Of a stretch of 64,000 bases of DNA, positions 25,501 to 36,525 are shown one piece after another. Position 1 is the stretch's first letter. Each line of letters opens with the position of its first letter. Under the pieces are notes generated by a model. It saw only the letters and a program-made list of their open reading frames with translations. It had not been told where the DNA came from and ran no database searches. Origin of the DNA: Hypomyces perniciosus (taxonomy: Eukaryota > Ascomycota > Sordariomycetes > Hypocreales > Hypocreaceae); assembly GCA_008477525.1 (NCBI GenBank), contig SPDT01000008.1, forward strand, positions 186,001 through 250,000. The letters are read 5' to 3'. The translations under genes were made by a program, and so were the position numbers.

Positions 25501-28500
25501 CGGCTTCTTTTTATAACTAGTAAACAAGCTTCCCTTTAAGAGATTATAAGACTATAAAATTAAGCTTCTATTAGGGAAAGAACTATTATATTAAAAGAAC
25601 TGCCTAATATCACTAAGCAAACTCTGGGTTATAAGAAAATAGCTAGATAAAAACCTAGCTAAAGGATTTATTAGGGAATCTAGAGCGAGATATACTGCCC
25701 CTTTACTCCTTGCTATAAAACCTAAAGGAGGCGTCTACATTTATTAGGACTACTGAGGCTTTAATAATATTACTATAAAGAATCGCTACCTATTACCGCT
25801 AATCTAGGAGATATTAAATGCTTTATATAATACTAGATTTTATATTAAGCTAGATATAATAGCTGCCTTTAATAAACTTAGAATTGCAGAGAGATATAAA
25901 TAGAAGACAGCTTTTATAACCTGGTTTAGGCTGTTTAAAACCCTTATTATACCTTTTAGTTTTTACAATGCCCTAGCCTTTTTCTAACACTATATTAACT
26001 ATACTTTATATAATTTATTTAATAAGATTTGCATAGCCTACTTTAATAATATTTTAGTCTATTTGGCTATATAAAAGGAATACTAATAATATATATAAGA
26101 AGTTATAGACAGATTAATTGATATAGGTCTCTAAGTCGATATTAAAAAATGCGAATTTAAGACAATAAAAATAAAATACTTTAGCTTAATTATTATAAGT
26201 AATAGCATTAAAATAAACTTTAAGAAAGTGGCTGTAATTATAAGTTAAAAGAGACCTTTAAACCTTTGCGAACTTTAATATTTCCTGGGCTTCGCGAATT
26301 TCTATTGGCGGTTTATTAAAGACTTTTCTAATATCTGTAAACCCTTGAATAGCCTTTTAAGAAAAGATATACTATAGAATTGGATGGAACTTTATACTGC
26401 TGCATTTAACTGTTTTAAAACCTAGTTTATAACTGCCTTAATCCTTGCCTTTTTTAACTATAATAAAAAAATAGTCCTAGAAATAAATACCTTAGACTAG
26501 GCATTTAGTGGTATTTTCTTTTAGTATAATAAAGATAGTGTTTTGCGATTAATAGTATACTTTTTATTAAAGTATTTACCTATTAAATGCAATTACGAGA
26601 TTTATAATAAGGAATTTCTAGTTATTATTAAATTATTGGAAGAATAGCGCCTTAAGCTTTAAGGTATAGAAAATAAATTCAAGATTATTATAGACTATAA
26701 GAACCTGGAATATTTTATAACTATTAAAGCATTAAATTAGAGATAAGTCTGCTGGTTTAAATTTTTATTCTAGTATAATTTCCGGATTATTTATTAGCTT
26801 AAGTTAAAAGTAATAAAGCTTAATGCATTAAGCAGGAGATTTTAAGATATCCTAGTAAAGTTAGACTAAGACAATAGCTGATTAAAAGAAAGAAAGAGAA
26901 CCTTACTCCTAGAAAGCCGCTTTAACCCCTATACCTATATTAATATTATAAGAGGTATAGACAATAAGAACCTACTTGCTGTAATAACTGGCACTTTAAT
27001 CCTAGACTTAGAGATATCGATTAATAGAATAATCGATAAAGCTTATAAAATATTAAATATAGCGAGTATTATAATGCAGGCGCTTTAAGACCTGGCTATT
27101 TAATAATAGCCTAAGAGTATTCAAGGTGACTTAAGGGCAGCGATATAAGACTTTTAAATCTGCGGCAACTAAATATATTACTGGGAATAACTTTTCCTTC
27201 TATTAACAGATAAAGCGAAAATATAAGTTATATACTAAATACACTTTTCCAGGCTAAGGGGATACCTAGGATAAGTAAAAATACTAAACCTCTTTAACTG
27301 TATATACTGGTGGCTATAAATATTAGCTAATATTAATACTTTTATTAAGGGTTATAACCTATACTTTTAAATAAAGTTAAGTAGGTCTGCTTCCCTAAGA
27401 TTCCTAAAACTATTGCCAGTACTATTTTAGGCTTAAAGTAATATTTCAGTAAACTATATTATACTACTGCCTGACTATAACCAGCAAGGCTTAGTCTATA
27501 AGAATATCTTTATAGTGGTATACTGCTTAATAAAGATATACTATTTTATCGCTACCTGTATACTTAATGCTAAAGAACTTGCTGATGCCTTTATCTTACG
27601 CGTCTATACCTTATATAAAGCCCTAGAAATAATTATATTAGACTAGGGTATTTAATTTATATTTAAGTTCTGGAAGCAGTTATTTTAATAACTTGGAATT
27701 TACTTTAAATATTCTTTAATTTACTATCTAAAAACTAATAGCTAGACTAAATAGCTAAATATAGGGGTAAAGCAGTATTTTAAGCAGTTTATAAGTTTTT
27801 ACTAAAATAATTGGGTAAACTGGTTACTATTTGCAGAGTTTGCCTAGAATAATTAAGTATTTAAGATAACAGGAACCTTACTGTTTTTTGCAAATTATAG
27901 TTTTTACCTATACCTAGGAGTTAAGCCTTTAAACCCCTACCCGCCAAACCTATTTATCGCTTAAAAAAAGAGTTTCTATAAAGTAAATACTATAGCTAAG
28001 TGTTTTTAATAAATCTTAGACTAATTAAAAGCCTTTACAGTATAATCGATCGCCTAATATAAGGCCGCGGCTAATATATTAAAAGAGGACTTATATTGAT
28101 TTACAGTTAGTGAAAAGGTATAGTTAAAGACTAAATACCTTAAAATAAACCGCCTAATAAAAAAGGGAGATAATAAATGGGTAGGCTTATATAAAATCCT
28201 TAATATATACCTTTGAGCTTGCTGACTTAAACTCCCTAACTGCATTTGCATTTTCCCTATATTTTATAACTCTCTCTTTAGACTACTGGCAATCAATAAA
28301 GCAGGCTAATGGATATATCTGCCGGGACAAGACGCTATTAATAAGTAAGAGAATAAAAATACGCGGGGATAAGTTTTTAAAAGAGATAATAAGATAAATA
28401 AAGTAGTGGAAAAGTGGGAATTTAATGAGATCCTTGACTGCTATAATAAAGATAGCCTATACTATTATATAGCCTAGAAATACCATACACTAAGCTGGCA

Positions 28501-28600
28501 ACCCGCAAAAGATTTAAAAGGATAAGACGCTGCCCTTTTAGAATACTATATGAAAAACCCCGACAAGCCCGGCCCGCCTGCCTGGGTTAAGAAGAGGAAG
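22600..28600 (+). pseudogene. Gypsy A1 gag-pol-chromodomain relic
   Basis: The plus strand carries a broken polyprotein. Reverse transcriptase runs from about 25.73 kb (GVYIY-x-DY-x-GFNNITIKNRYLLP, then KLDIIAAFNKL and KTAFIT) to YLNNILVY at about 26.04 kb, where YLDD is expected. A connection/RNase H start [16 protein letters not shown] lies at about 26.30 kb. Integrase core lies at about 27.45-27.70 kb, with LPDYN...GLVYKNIFIVV and ALEIIILDQG-x-QFIFKFWKQL. A C-terminal chromodomain at about 28.39-28.57 kb reads VEKWEFNEILD...SWQPAKDLKG...NPDKPGPPAWV. Chromodomains of this clade are thought to guide insertion to heterochromatin. Frame stops at former Trp/Gln codons make it a pseudogene. Confidence 0.85.
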
Positions 28601-28729
28601 ATAACCAACTAGCCGGACCCGCGACGCAGCAGCCGCTTATAACGGAATTGATATAATAGGAGGATTGGAATATATATAGTCTTGGAATAGCCATTTAGGG
28701 GCAAATAGAGTTTAAAAAGGGGGGGGTAC

Positions 28730-28891
28730 TGTAATGGCACCAAACCTACCCTCTGATAACTCATCAGCATTACGTGCGTCCTCACGTAATGACTTGGTCC
28801 TACACCTTCAAACCACATTCTCATAGCTTCTTGCCTTATTCAAGGCACAACAAAGATATCACCTTAACCCGCTGTTCCGTGTACCGTGATA
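28730..28891 (+). repeat. 3' LTR of Gypsy A1
   Basis: 162 bp, preceded by a G8 polypurine tract and followed by the ATTGC duplication. It is less mutated than the 5' copy. Confidence 0.92.
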
Positions 28892-28958
28892 ATTGCAAAT
28901 ATACTTGGTTATTTTGGATATGAAGGTAATATTGCCTGTTAATTTTTTAGGTACTTTA

Positions 28959-29512
28959 TGGTCGCATATTAGCCAATATTTGCAAAAGGAGCAAATAGTT
29001 ATTTTTGCAAATTAGGAAAACTATAAAATCACTAAAAATCGCATATTTTAACAGTTTGCACTATATCATGACCCTAACCCTGGAAAGTTATAGCGCATAT
29101 AGCTGCTATATTAGCTACTATAATCTAGCATTTATCGCTATATTTAAAAGTACCTTTATGTAAGTATAGCTTTATAGTAGATTTTAAAAGTATATTTAAA
29201 AGTAGATTAAAAGTAGTATTTAATAAAATACTATTTATTTATTAGTTTAATTTTATAGAGATCGACTTTTTAAGGTAATTGCTTAAAGTCGGCCCTTAAA
29301 AGGGTAAATTAATATAATGTAAGTACTTATAGGAAATATAAAGTGAAAAAAAAACTATTTTTAAAGTAGCGTTAAAAGTAAATTACTATAATTTAATAGC
29401 CAATATACTATATTACACTTGAGTAGGTAATTAAGTTAATAATTTAGTGGTTTTCCTAACTTGCAAAAATGGCTATTTGCACCTTTTGCAAATATTGGCT
29501 AATATGCGACCG
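28959..29512. mobile_element. MITE-like element with ~70-bp terminal inverted repeats
   Basis: Segments 28959-29028 and 29443-29512 are inverted repeats of each other with few mismatches. Each starts (T/C)GGTCGCATATTAGCCAA from the outside, and TA lies just outside both ends (28957-28958, 29513-29514). The 554-bp element has no coding capacity in its interior. TA duplications suggest mobilisation by a Tc1/mariner-type transposase, though the ends differ from those of the neighbouring Tc1 element. Confidence 0.7.
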
Positions 29513-29514
29513 TA

Positions 29515-29711
29515 GTACTTTGCTTAGGGTATAAAGACTGTGGAGTATTACACTATTACAAAGTTTACCAATTATAGGCGCTGCTTTTATAGATAAAGGA
29601 AATACTAAATAGTCGTTTAGTATAACGATCGAGGAGCACGTAGTATATATTAATATAAACGCAATATAACTAAATATGAAACGAAAACACAAAACTCATT
29701 TATTTATAATA
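29515..29711. other. Spacer between MITE and Tc1 element
   Basis: About 200 bp, moderately A+T-rich. Nothing recognised; a minus-strand open frame across it and the MITE arm has no credible protein features. Confidence 0.5.
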
Positions 29712-30316
29712 CAGTCAGTGACCAAAAGTCTAAGACTACTTTAACGCGACCCAAAATAACCCTCCTTTTTCAACAACCTACAACTTTTAATTAAAATGGC
29801 TACTAGATGCAGTTTTGGTATTAAAATATCCAGAAATCGTTAATTTAATTGTAAGTTTTCCTTTAAAGCAAAAGCTTTAATTGTTATAATGTTAGACGCT
29901 GGAAAGTCTATATGCGCAGTTGCATACAAGTTTTTAACCTCCCACTCAACTATCCTATACATTAAGAAATGCTAGATAGCTGAGTCTATACTGGCTAAAA
30001 AAGTAAGATTTAGGCGTTTAAATAAACTCACGCAAACAGAGATTTAATATATTATTCGAATAAAAAAAAACCGCACTATTAGTTAGGCTGCCTTAATTAA
30101 TAAGGCGCGTAGGTATATATCGCGACAAACACTTAAGCGTGCTATTAATAGCGTTTTCTTTCGTAAATAGAAAGCTCTTAAAAGATTAAAGTTAATAAAA
30201 GAATTAGCAGAGAAACGGCTGTATTTTGTATATAAATAGCTTTTAAAGGTTAAAGAATTAATAAGGGTATAGCTATTTGAAGTTAAAGTGTAATTTTAAC
30301 TTATATATAATTTAAG

Positions 30317-30586
30317 TGTTATAGGTTAGACCCAATTAGGAAGGACCTTGGCTATGCTGAGCCCGGCACTATAATTCCCTATATCTCCCAGACCAGCTAA
30401 TACAGATATATATATATCAGGCACTGCATACAAGCCCTAAGCCTACGCGCATATACACTACTGCACTATAGATTGATATATATATAGCTAGATAGTCCCC
30501 CTTCCTATTCCCTTACTCTTTAGCTTTAAATAGATAATTTTATAGCGCCCTATTATCAGTTACTTTAAAAGGCTACGCCTATTATA
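30317..30586 (+). repeat. 5' LTR of Gypsy B1
   Basis: 270 bp, direct repeat of 35473-35742. It contains TA-rich runs and a short AGCCCGGC-type GC core that escaped mutation. Confidence 0.92.
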
Positions 30587-30749
30587 TATTTAAAGCTTAT
30601 TTCGATTAATTTCATTAATTCCCTATATATATTAAAATAGTTAGCCTTATTAATAATAATAACTCTAACTTTAGTAAAGAGTAAGTTATTACTTTAGTTA
30701 ATTAATTATTATAGTTAATTATAAAGTAGATAAACGCTATTATATAAGC

Positions 30750-33700
30750 GCTTAATATTAAAAGGAATAATATAAAGGAAGCGCCGCCTCCTCTATAAAC
30801 TAGTATACTATATTAAAAGAGGCAGAAACCGCTTTTTAACCCTTTAAAATTCTTAGGGAAATAAAATAAATATTAGCTTAAACACAGCAGATATACAATA
30901 AAATAGCTTTTAATAAATATCTCTATACAGGCAATAAAGATCTTTAATATTTTATTAACACCTACTTTAAGACTAAGCCTTAGTAAATAATAATTACCTA
31001 TTACTCTTTAAGTAAATAAAGAGGCAGATATAACCTTTAAAACTTTTTAATACACTTTAACCGGAGCTATAAAGATTAAAGTCTTTAAGCTTATACTAGT
31101 AAAAAGCTTTAAATATTATAATAGAAAAAAAGCTAGTTTTTTATCTTTTTTACTAAAGTTTAAATAAAAACTCTTTAAAGCTAGCAGGGAAAATTAAGCA
31201 GATTAAATAAGATTATATTTTTTTAAAAAGCCCTCTTTTTAAAGCTATAATGCAGTTTAGTTATAGTTAACCTTTTACAGGAATATAATTATTAGCTAAA
31301 GTAAATTTAAAATATTACTAATAAGATTAAGCGATTAAACTATAATAAATCTGCTATCCATATAAAGGCTGCCTCCCCTGCAATAAATAAAGGTTTAAAA
31401 AATATAAAGGCTAAAGGCAATAAATATATTAAACATTACACTTATAACTATAAAAGGGATATATAAATAACTAGCATTAACTGCACTAAGAATTAGCAGT
31501 ATAGAGACTCCTTTTTAAGTAAAGAGGGCTAAGTATACTTTTACTGCAATTCCTTTAAATACCTAATATAAAAATATCTATAAGCTTTTAAAAAGAAATC
31601 TAAGGCTTATATTAATAAAGTCCATAAAGTTAAAGTATAAGCTTAAAAAAAGTAGGAACCCTAGATTATTTAACTTAATAATAACTCTAACTCTTTTAAT
31701 AACTTATAAAAGAGTAGCTTTAATATAAAGTTAAGTATTAAAGTTAAATAAAGTAGAAATTAATAAATAAAAGAAATTTAAACAGTAAATAAACAGTAAA
31801 TTAATAATATTATAGGCTAAAATCAAAAATATATAAATCTTTACTGTATTTAATATTAATTGCAATTACTATACTATTATAGAATACTCCCTTATAAAGA
31901 AATTTTGCCTCCTTTAAATTGCAATTAAAAAATTGCAATTAAACAGCTTTTTTAAAAAAAATCCACTAATAGTAACCAGCTTTATAGCTATAGTTTACCT
32001 AAAGCTTTATAATTATATTTAATATTTATATATATATATAGCTAAAGGTCTAGATTATAACCTACTTTTTAAAAAACTATAAAAAAAGTAAATAGTATAA
32101 TTTATAATACTGCTAAACAGTAAATCCTTTATTAAAAAGCAGATATTTAACTATAATTTTCAGGTAATTTAAAACTTAAAGGTATATAAGCTATATAAAC
32201 TGCTTAACTTATATCTGCTTTAACCCTTTAAGTAAAATACTATCGCGTATAATAATCTAGTAAAAAATATATATTTTATCTTTATACTATTATATTAGTA
32301 AATATTAAAAAAGCACTTTAGCTAAAAGAGTTAATAGATTAAAAAAAAACTATTCCCTTTAAGCTTTATAATAAATTCTATTTATTATTCTTTGCTTAAA
32401 AAGCAGTAAAATTACTGCCTTAAAGGCCAGGTATTAACTATAAAATCCCCTTAAAGTATAATAAAAATAGTAATAAGCTAGAGCTCCTATAAAGCCCTTT
32501 ATATAATATATTTCGAGAAAAGCTATTAATATTACGCAAAACTCTCTTTAATTTATTTAATAAAGGGGTTATTTGCGCTAATAGCTTAGCTGCCGCTATA
32601 CCTATACTTTTAATTTATAAGCCAGGAAAAGGAGTATATTGTTATATAAACTATTATACTTTTAATGCAATTATATAATAAAACCGCTACCCTTTACCCT
32701 TATTTATAAAAACACTAAACAGCCTCGCTTAAATAAAGTAGTTTATTAAATTAAATATAATAGCTGCTTTTTATAAAATCTATATTATAAAAGGGGATAA
32801 ATATAAAACCGCGTTTTATATATATTATAAATTATATAAATAAAGTGATATACTATTTAAGTTTACTAGCGCTTTAATAATATTCTAATAGTTTATTAAC
32901 TATATACTTCGCCCTTTTTTAAATAACTTTACTATTATATATATTAATAATATCTTAATATACTTAAACAGCTTATTTAAGGATTATATAAAGAAAGTAT
33001 AATATATACTTTACACTTTTACAGACGCCAGCTTATACTTTAACCCAGTAAAATACTCTTTTACTTAAAAAGAGGTTAAATACTTTAGCTTTATTATTTA
33101 AATAGGGAAAGGCATTACCTATAACCTTAAAAAGCAGTAAATAAGATATAAATAGATAGCCTTTACGTTAATAATAGGTATATAAAGCTTCTTTAAATTT
33201 ATTAATTATTACTATATCTTTATCCCTAGCTTTTTATATATAATATTCCCTTTTACTTATTTAATAAAAAAAGGGGTTCCCTTTTAATAAAGGGATAATA
33301 AAGAAGCCGCTTTTAAAGAATTAAAGTATTACTTTTATAAAGCTTTAGTACTCTAAGTATAAAATTTAAGTAAAAAGACAATTATTAAACCTAACTGTTT
33401 AAGGTATATACTTAAAGGTATATTATTATAAAAAAATAAACAGGGAAAATGTAATATAATTATATATTATTTACAGAGACTAAGCCTAGCTAAATATAAT
33501 TATTTAATCTATAATAAAAAAATATTAGCTGTTATTTACTGCTTAAAGGAATAAAAGGCTAAACTATAAAGCTATAGACCTTTTACTATAATTTTAGATT
33601 ATAAAAATCTATAGTATTTTATAATGCACTAAAAGCTTTTAAAAAAGTAAACTTATTAAGCTAAATTCCTTTTACAATTTAATATAATAATATAATATTA

Positions 33701-35450
33701 GCCTAATAATAAAGCAGTAATCTTTAATGCGCTTAGCTGCTAAAAATAAGATTAGCTAGAAAATAAAGACAATAAGCGGGAGTAAAGCTGCTATATACAG
33801 CTACTCCCTGTAACCTTAAAAGCAATCTGCCAGCTAAAAGTTATTAAAAGCTTAATTCTTTAAATGCAAGTATTTAATAATAACCTAAAACTACAGTAAC
33901 TTTAAAACCAGTTAATATAAGCTGACCTTAACTATTAAAAGGTATATATAGCAGTAAAGTTAAAAGAATACAGCTTCCCCTTTAACTTTTAATTAAAAGT
34001 CTAAATTATAGAATATATAATCGATAAATAGTCTTGCTTTACCTTTTGCGATTAAATTTAGGTTCTGGCAGGAGTAGATAAAGCAGGGACTATACTATAT
34101 ATATATATTATATAAGCCAACTATAATATAGTAATAGCCAGCTACTTTAATTAAAATAATATACTTGCGATTATAGTTTAAAGATTCTACTAGCCTGGCC
34201 TTTCTTAGATTATATATTAATTTACAAAAAACTGCAGTATTTATAAAAAGGGGCAGTATTAAAGGACCTAAAAATATAGTTTTTGTAAACCTTTACTAAT
34301 CCCTTTATATATATAAAGCAATTTAGTAATAGATTTTATTATTAAGCTTCCTTTTATTAATCCCTTTAACGCTTAATATTTATAGGTAATAGTAAATTAG
34401 TTTATTAAAGCAGTTATATTTAAAGCTATCAAAAGTATAAATATAAAGGCCTATATGCAGTGCTTCTTTTAATGCCACTATCGATTCTATAGTATACCTA
34501 GGTCTATTATAAGTGATAAAGGGTTTAATTAAACTAGTAAATTCTAGAAAGTATTTTATTAATTAGCAGGAATAGAATAATAGTTTAATATTATATATTA
34601 CTTATAGACTAATAGCGGCTTAAAGTAAGCGAATTAAGAAATCTAAATATACCTGCAGGTATATATCGACTATAGTTAAAGGGATTAAAGAGATTAGCTT
34701 TTAATAGCCTAACTAGCATTAAATAACTATATAAACTCTATAACTTAATTAAGCCCCTTTTTCCTTAAATACAGCTATCATGTTAAAGTATTCCTATTAT
34801 ATTACAGTTAAAATATAAAGTAAAAGATTATAGACTTAAATAAGCGCTAAATAAAAGAACTACTTTAATGCTTAAAAGATATTATATCTTTTATATAAGT
34901 TAATTTAGCAGTAATATAGTAATAATATAAAGATACTATTAATAAATGCAAAAGATTAATTAAAAGATTTAAAATTAAAGATAAAATATAGCTTTATTTT
35001 AGTAACTATAAATCCCTGCGCTTTAGTAAAAAACTAAATACTCTTTACTATAAATATTTAATAGTAAAGGTGTTTAACCCTTATATAGTTAAGCTAAGTA
35101 TACTTATAGGAATCTATCTGCGCTTTTATATTAACCTGCTATAATAAGCAGTAAATAACCCTTTACTTAAGCAGCAGAATAATAACTTTTAACCCCCTTT
35201 TATATGCATTAAAGGCGAAGATAAGTAGGAGGTAAAAGAGATCTTTTACGCTAAAATAAAGAAACAAGGCCGCAGCTTTTTCCGCGAAGCGCTTATAATT
35301 AAAAGGGGTATATAAAGCCGACCTAAAAGCCTATTATTTCCTTAAAACATATAGCTGCCCTGGATACTTATATAAAGAGATATAGGCTAATCGAGACTGC
35401 AGATAGGCCTTTAAAGGAATACGCCCCAGTAAGAAAGAAATATAGGAAAT
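30750..35450 (+). pseudogene. Gypsy B1 gag-pol-chromodomain relic
   Basis: Reverse transcriptase lies at about 32.69-33.10 kb: NRYPLPLFIKTLNSLA, KLNIIAAFYKI, then TIIYINNILIYLN with Asn-Asn where Asp-Asp is expected. The block DASLYFNPVKYSFT...VKYFSFII follows. The integrase beginning IDFIIKLPFINPFNAQYLQVI is at about 34.32-34.40 kb. A terminal chromodomain relic lies at about 35.2-35.4 kb (GEDKQEVKEILYAKI...REALIIK). Gag occupies the first kilobase or so without clear motifs. In-frame TAG/TAA codons abolish coding. Confidence 0.82.
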
Positions 35451-35472
35451 AACCGGCTTAATAGGGGGGTAA

Positions 35473-35742
35473 TATCACAGGTTAAACCTAATTAGGAAAG
35501 ACCTCGGCTATGCCGAGCCCGGCACTATAATTCCCTATATCTCCTAGACCAGCTAATGTAGATATATATATATTAGGCACTGTGTATAAGCCCTAGGCCT
35601 ATGCGCATATATACTACTGCACTATAGATCGATATATATATAGCTAGATAGTCCCTTTTCCTATTCCCTCGCTCTTTAGCTTTAAATAGACAATTCTACG
35701 GCGCCCTATTATTAGTTACTGTGAGAGGCTACGCCCATCACA
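35473..35742 (+). repeat. 3' LTR of Gypsy B1
   Basis: 270 bp, starts TATCACAGG and ends GCCCATCACA. It keeps more GC than the 5' LTR. Confidence 0.92.
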
Positions 35743-36525
35743 TTAAGTTATCTTTTTAGATAAGACTTCTATCTGGAATAAATTAAGTAATCTATATATA
35801 TTTATTTTCCGGTTTCTATATAAACAGTATCATTAAAATTTTATAAATCTAATAGACTATATTAAACTGTCGATTTTTATTATATTTTAGGCAGGAATCT
35901 GGGATAAAGGCAGGACCCTGTTAGTAGCGATAGTTTGCGATCTAAATAGCTGAAATAATGGCTATATACGTTAAAGTTACCGGAATGCTCTTAATGAAGG
36001 TTTTCTATTACTATATGATAATATTTAGGAGTTTGAGCAGAATAACTGCTCTCTTTATAATATAGCGGCAACTATAAGTTGGTTGCTCTGCCACGCAATT
36101 TCTTTTATTAATTGGCCTCTATACTTACTGGATTTAAATCTGATTGAATACGCATAGGCAGCTTTAAAAGCTCAGATACATACTTTATTCCTTTATCTAC
36201 GGAATTTAAAAAACAATAAGGCAGAGAAGGCAGAGTTTATATATTGCGCAAAGATTGCGTGGGATACTATTCTACAGGATCAGATTCGGGACCTAATCAA
36301 GTCACTCCCCAAGCGTCTACGCGCTGTTATTTATGCTAAGGGTTGGTATATTAAATACTAAACTGCTGATTTAGGGCTATATGTTAAATGTATTTCAATT
36401 ATATATAGATAGCTAGTTATTGAGAAAATTGTGTTTGAAGATAAGGGTGTAAAAACTGGGTTGGTGGAATTTGGTGCGGTGGTCTCAGACTGTTGGACTA
36501 TTACTGTATACAGTTTAATTATGGT

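Larger units (their letters stand above)
22288..28891 (+). mobile_element. Complete chromodomain Gypsy retrotransposon A1, RIP-mutated
   Basis: A 6604-bp element flanked by 162-bp LTRs (22288-22449 and 28730-28891) and a perfect 5-bp target duplication ATTGC (22283-22287, 28892-28896). LTR ends are TGTCACGG...CCGTGATA, near-perfect inverted ends. A polypurine tract (A5G8) precedes the 3' LTR. The internal domain order is Gypsy: gag region, reverse transcriptase, RNase H, integrase, chromodomain. It is the less mutated copy of a family whose second member spans 43458-56068. Stops throughout show it cannot encode protein. Confidence 0.93.
30317..35742 (+). mobile_element. Complete chromodomain Gypsy retrotransposon B1, inside the Tc1 element
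   Basis: 5426 bp with 270-bp LTRs (30317-30586, 35473-35742), flanked by the 5-bp duplication TTAAG (30312-30316, 35743-35747). A polypurine tract AATAGGGGGGTAA abuts the 3' LTR. LTR ends are TGTTATAGG...GCCCATCACA. It belongs to the same family as B2 (45604-50999), which is more heavily mutated. Internal order is gag, reverse transcriptase, integrase, chromodomain, all with RIP stops. Confidence 0.93.
29796..36361 (+). pseudogene. Tc1/mariner transposase, split and RIP-mutated
   Basis: The N-terminal part (29796-30316) encodes the helix-turn-helix DNA-binding region, including LTQTEI-x-YIIRIKKNRTIS, with stops where Trp would be expected. Catalytic core continues at 35747-36361. The first catalytic Asp is in VIFLDKTSIW (codon 35759-35761). 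The second motif reads QNN where Gln-Asp-Asn is normal (about 36.04 kb), so the second catalytic Asp appears lost. The third region LLDLNLIEYA corresponds to PDLNPIEHAW (about 36.12-36.15 kb). The right part is one frame to its stop, broken only by RIP-type stops. The two halves are offset by one base at the Gypsy insertion site, so a small indel or an unrecognised short loss is present. Not functional. Confidence 0.85.
29712..36506 (+). mobile_element. Tc1/mariner DNA transposon interrupted by Gypsy B1
   Basis: Outer ends CAGTCAGTGACCAAAAGTCT (left) and the reverse complement of the right end, CAGTAATAGTCCAACAGTCT, match at about 21 of the first 28 bases. TA flanks both sides (29710-29711, 36507-36508). 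Without the nested Gypsy element and one TTAAG copy the element is about 1.36 kb, a normal Tc1/mariner length, with one transposase gene. Its right end is 20 bp from the stop codon of the S41 peptidase gene. Confidence 0.85.

Noticed and set aside
28609..28824. 71-codon minus-strand frame over the 3' LTR of Gypsy A1
   Set aside because: It lies across the polypurine tract and LTR, antisense to the element.
29456..29692. 78-codon minus-strand frame over the MITE right arm
   Set aside because: It crosses the element boundary and has no protein features.
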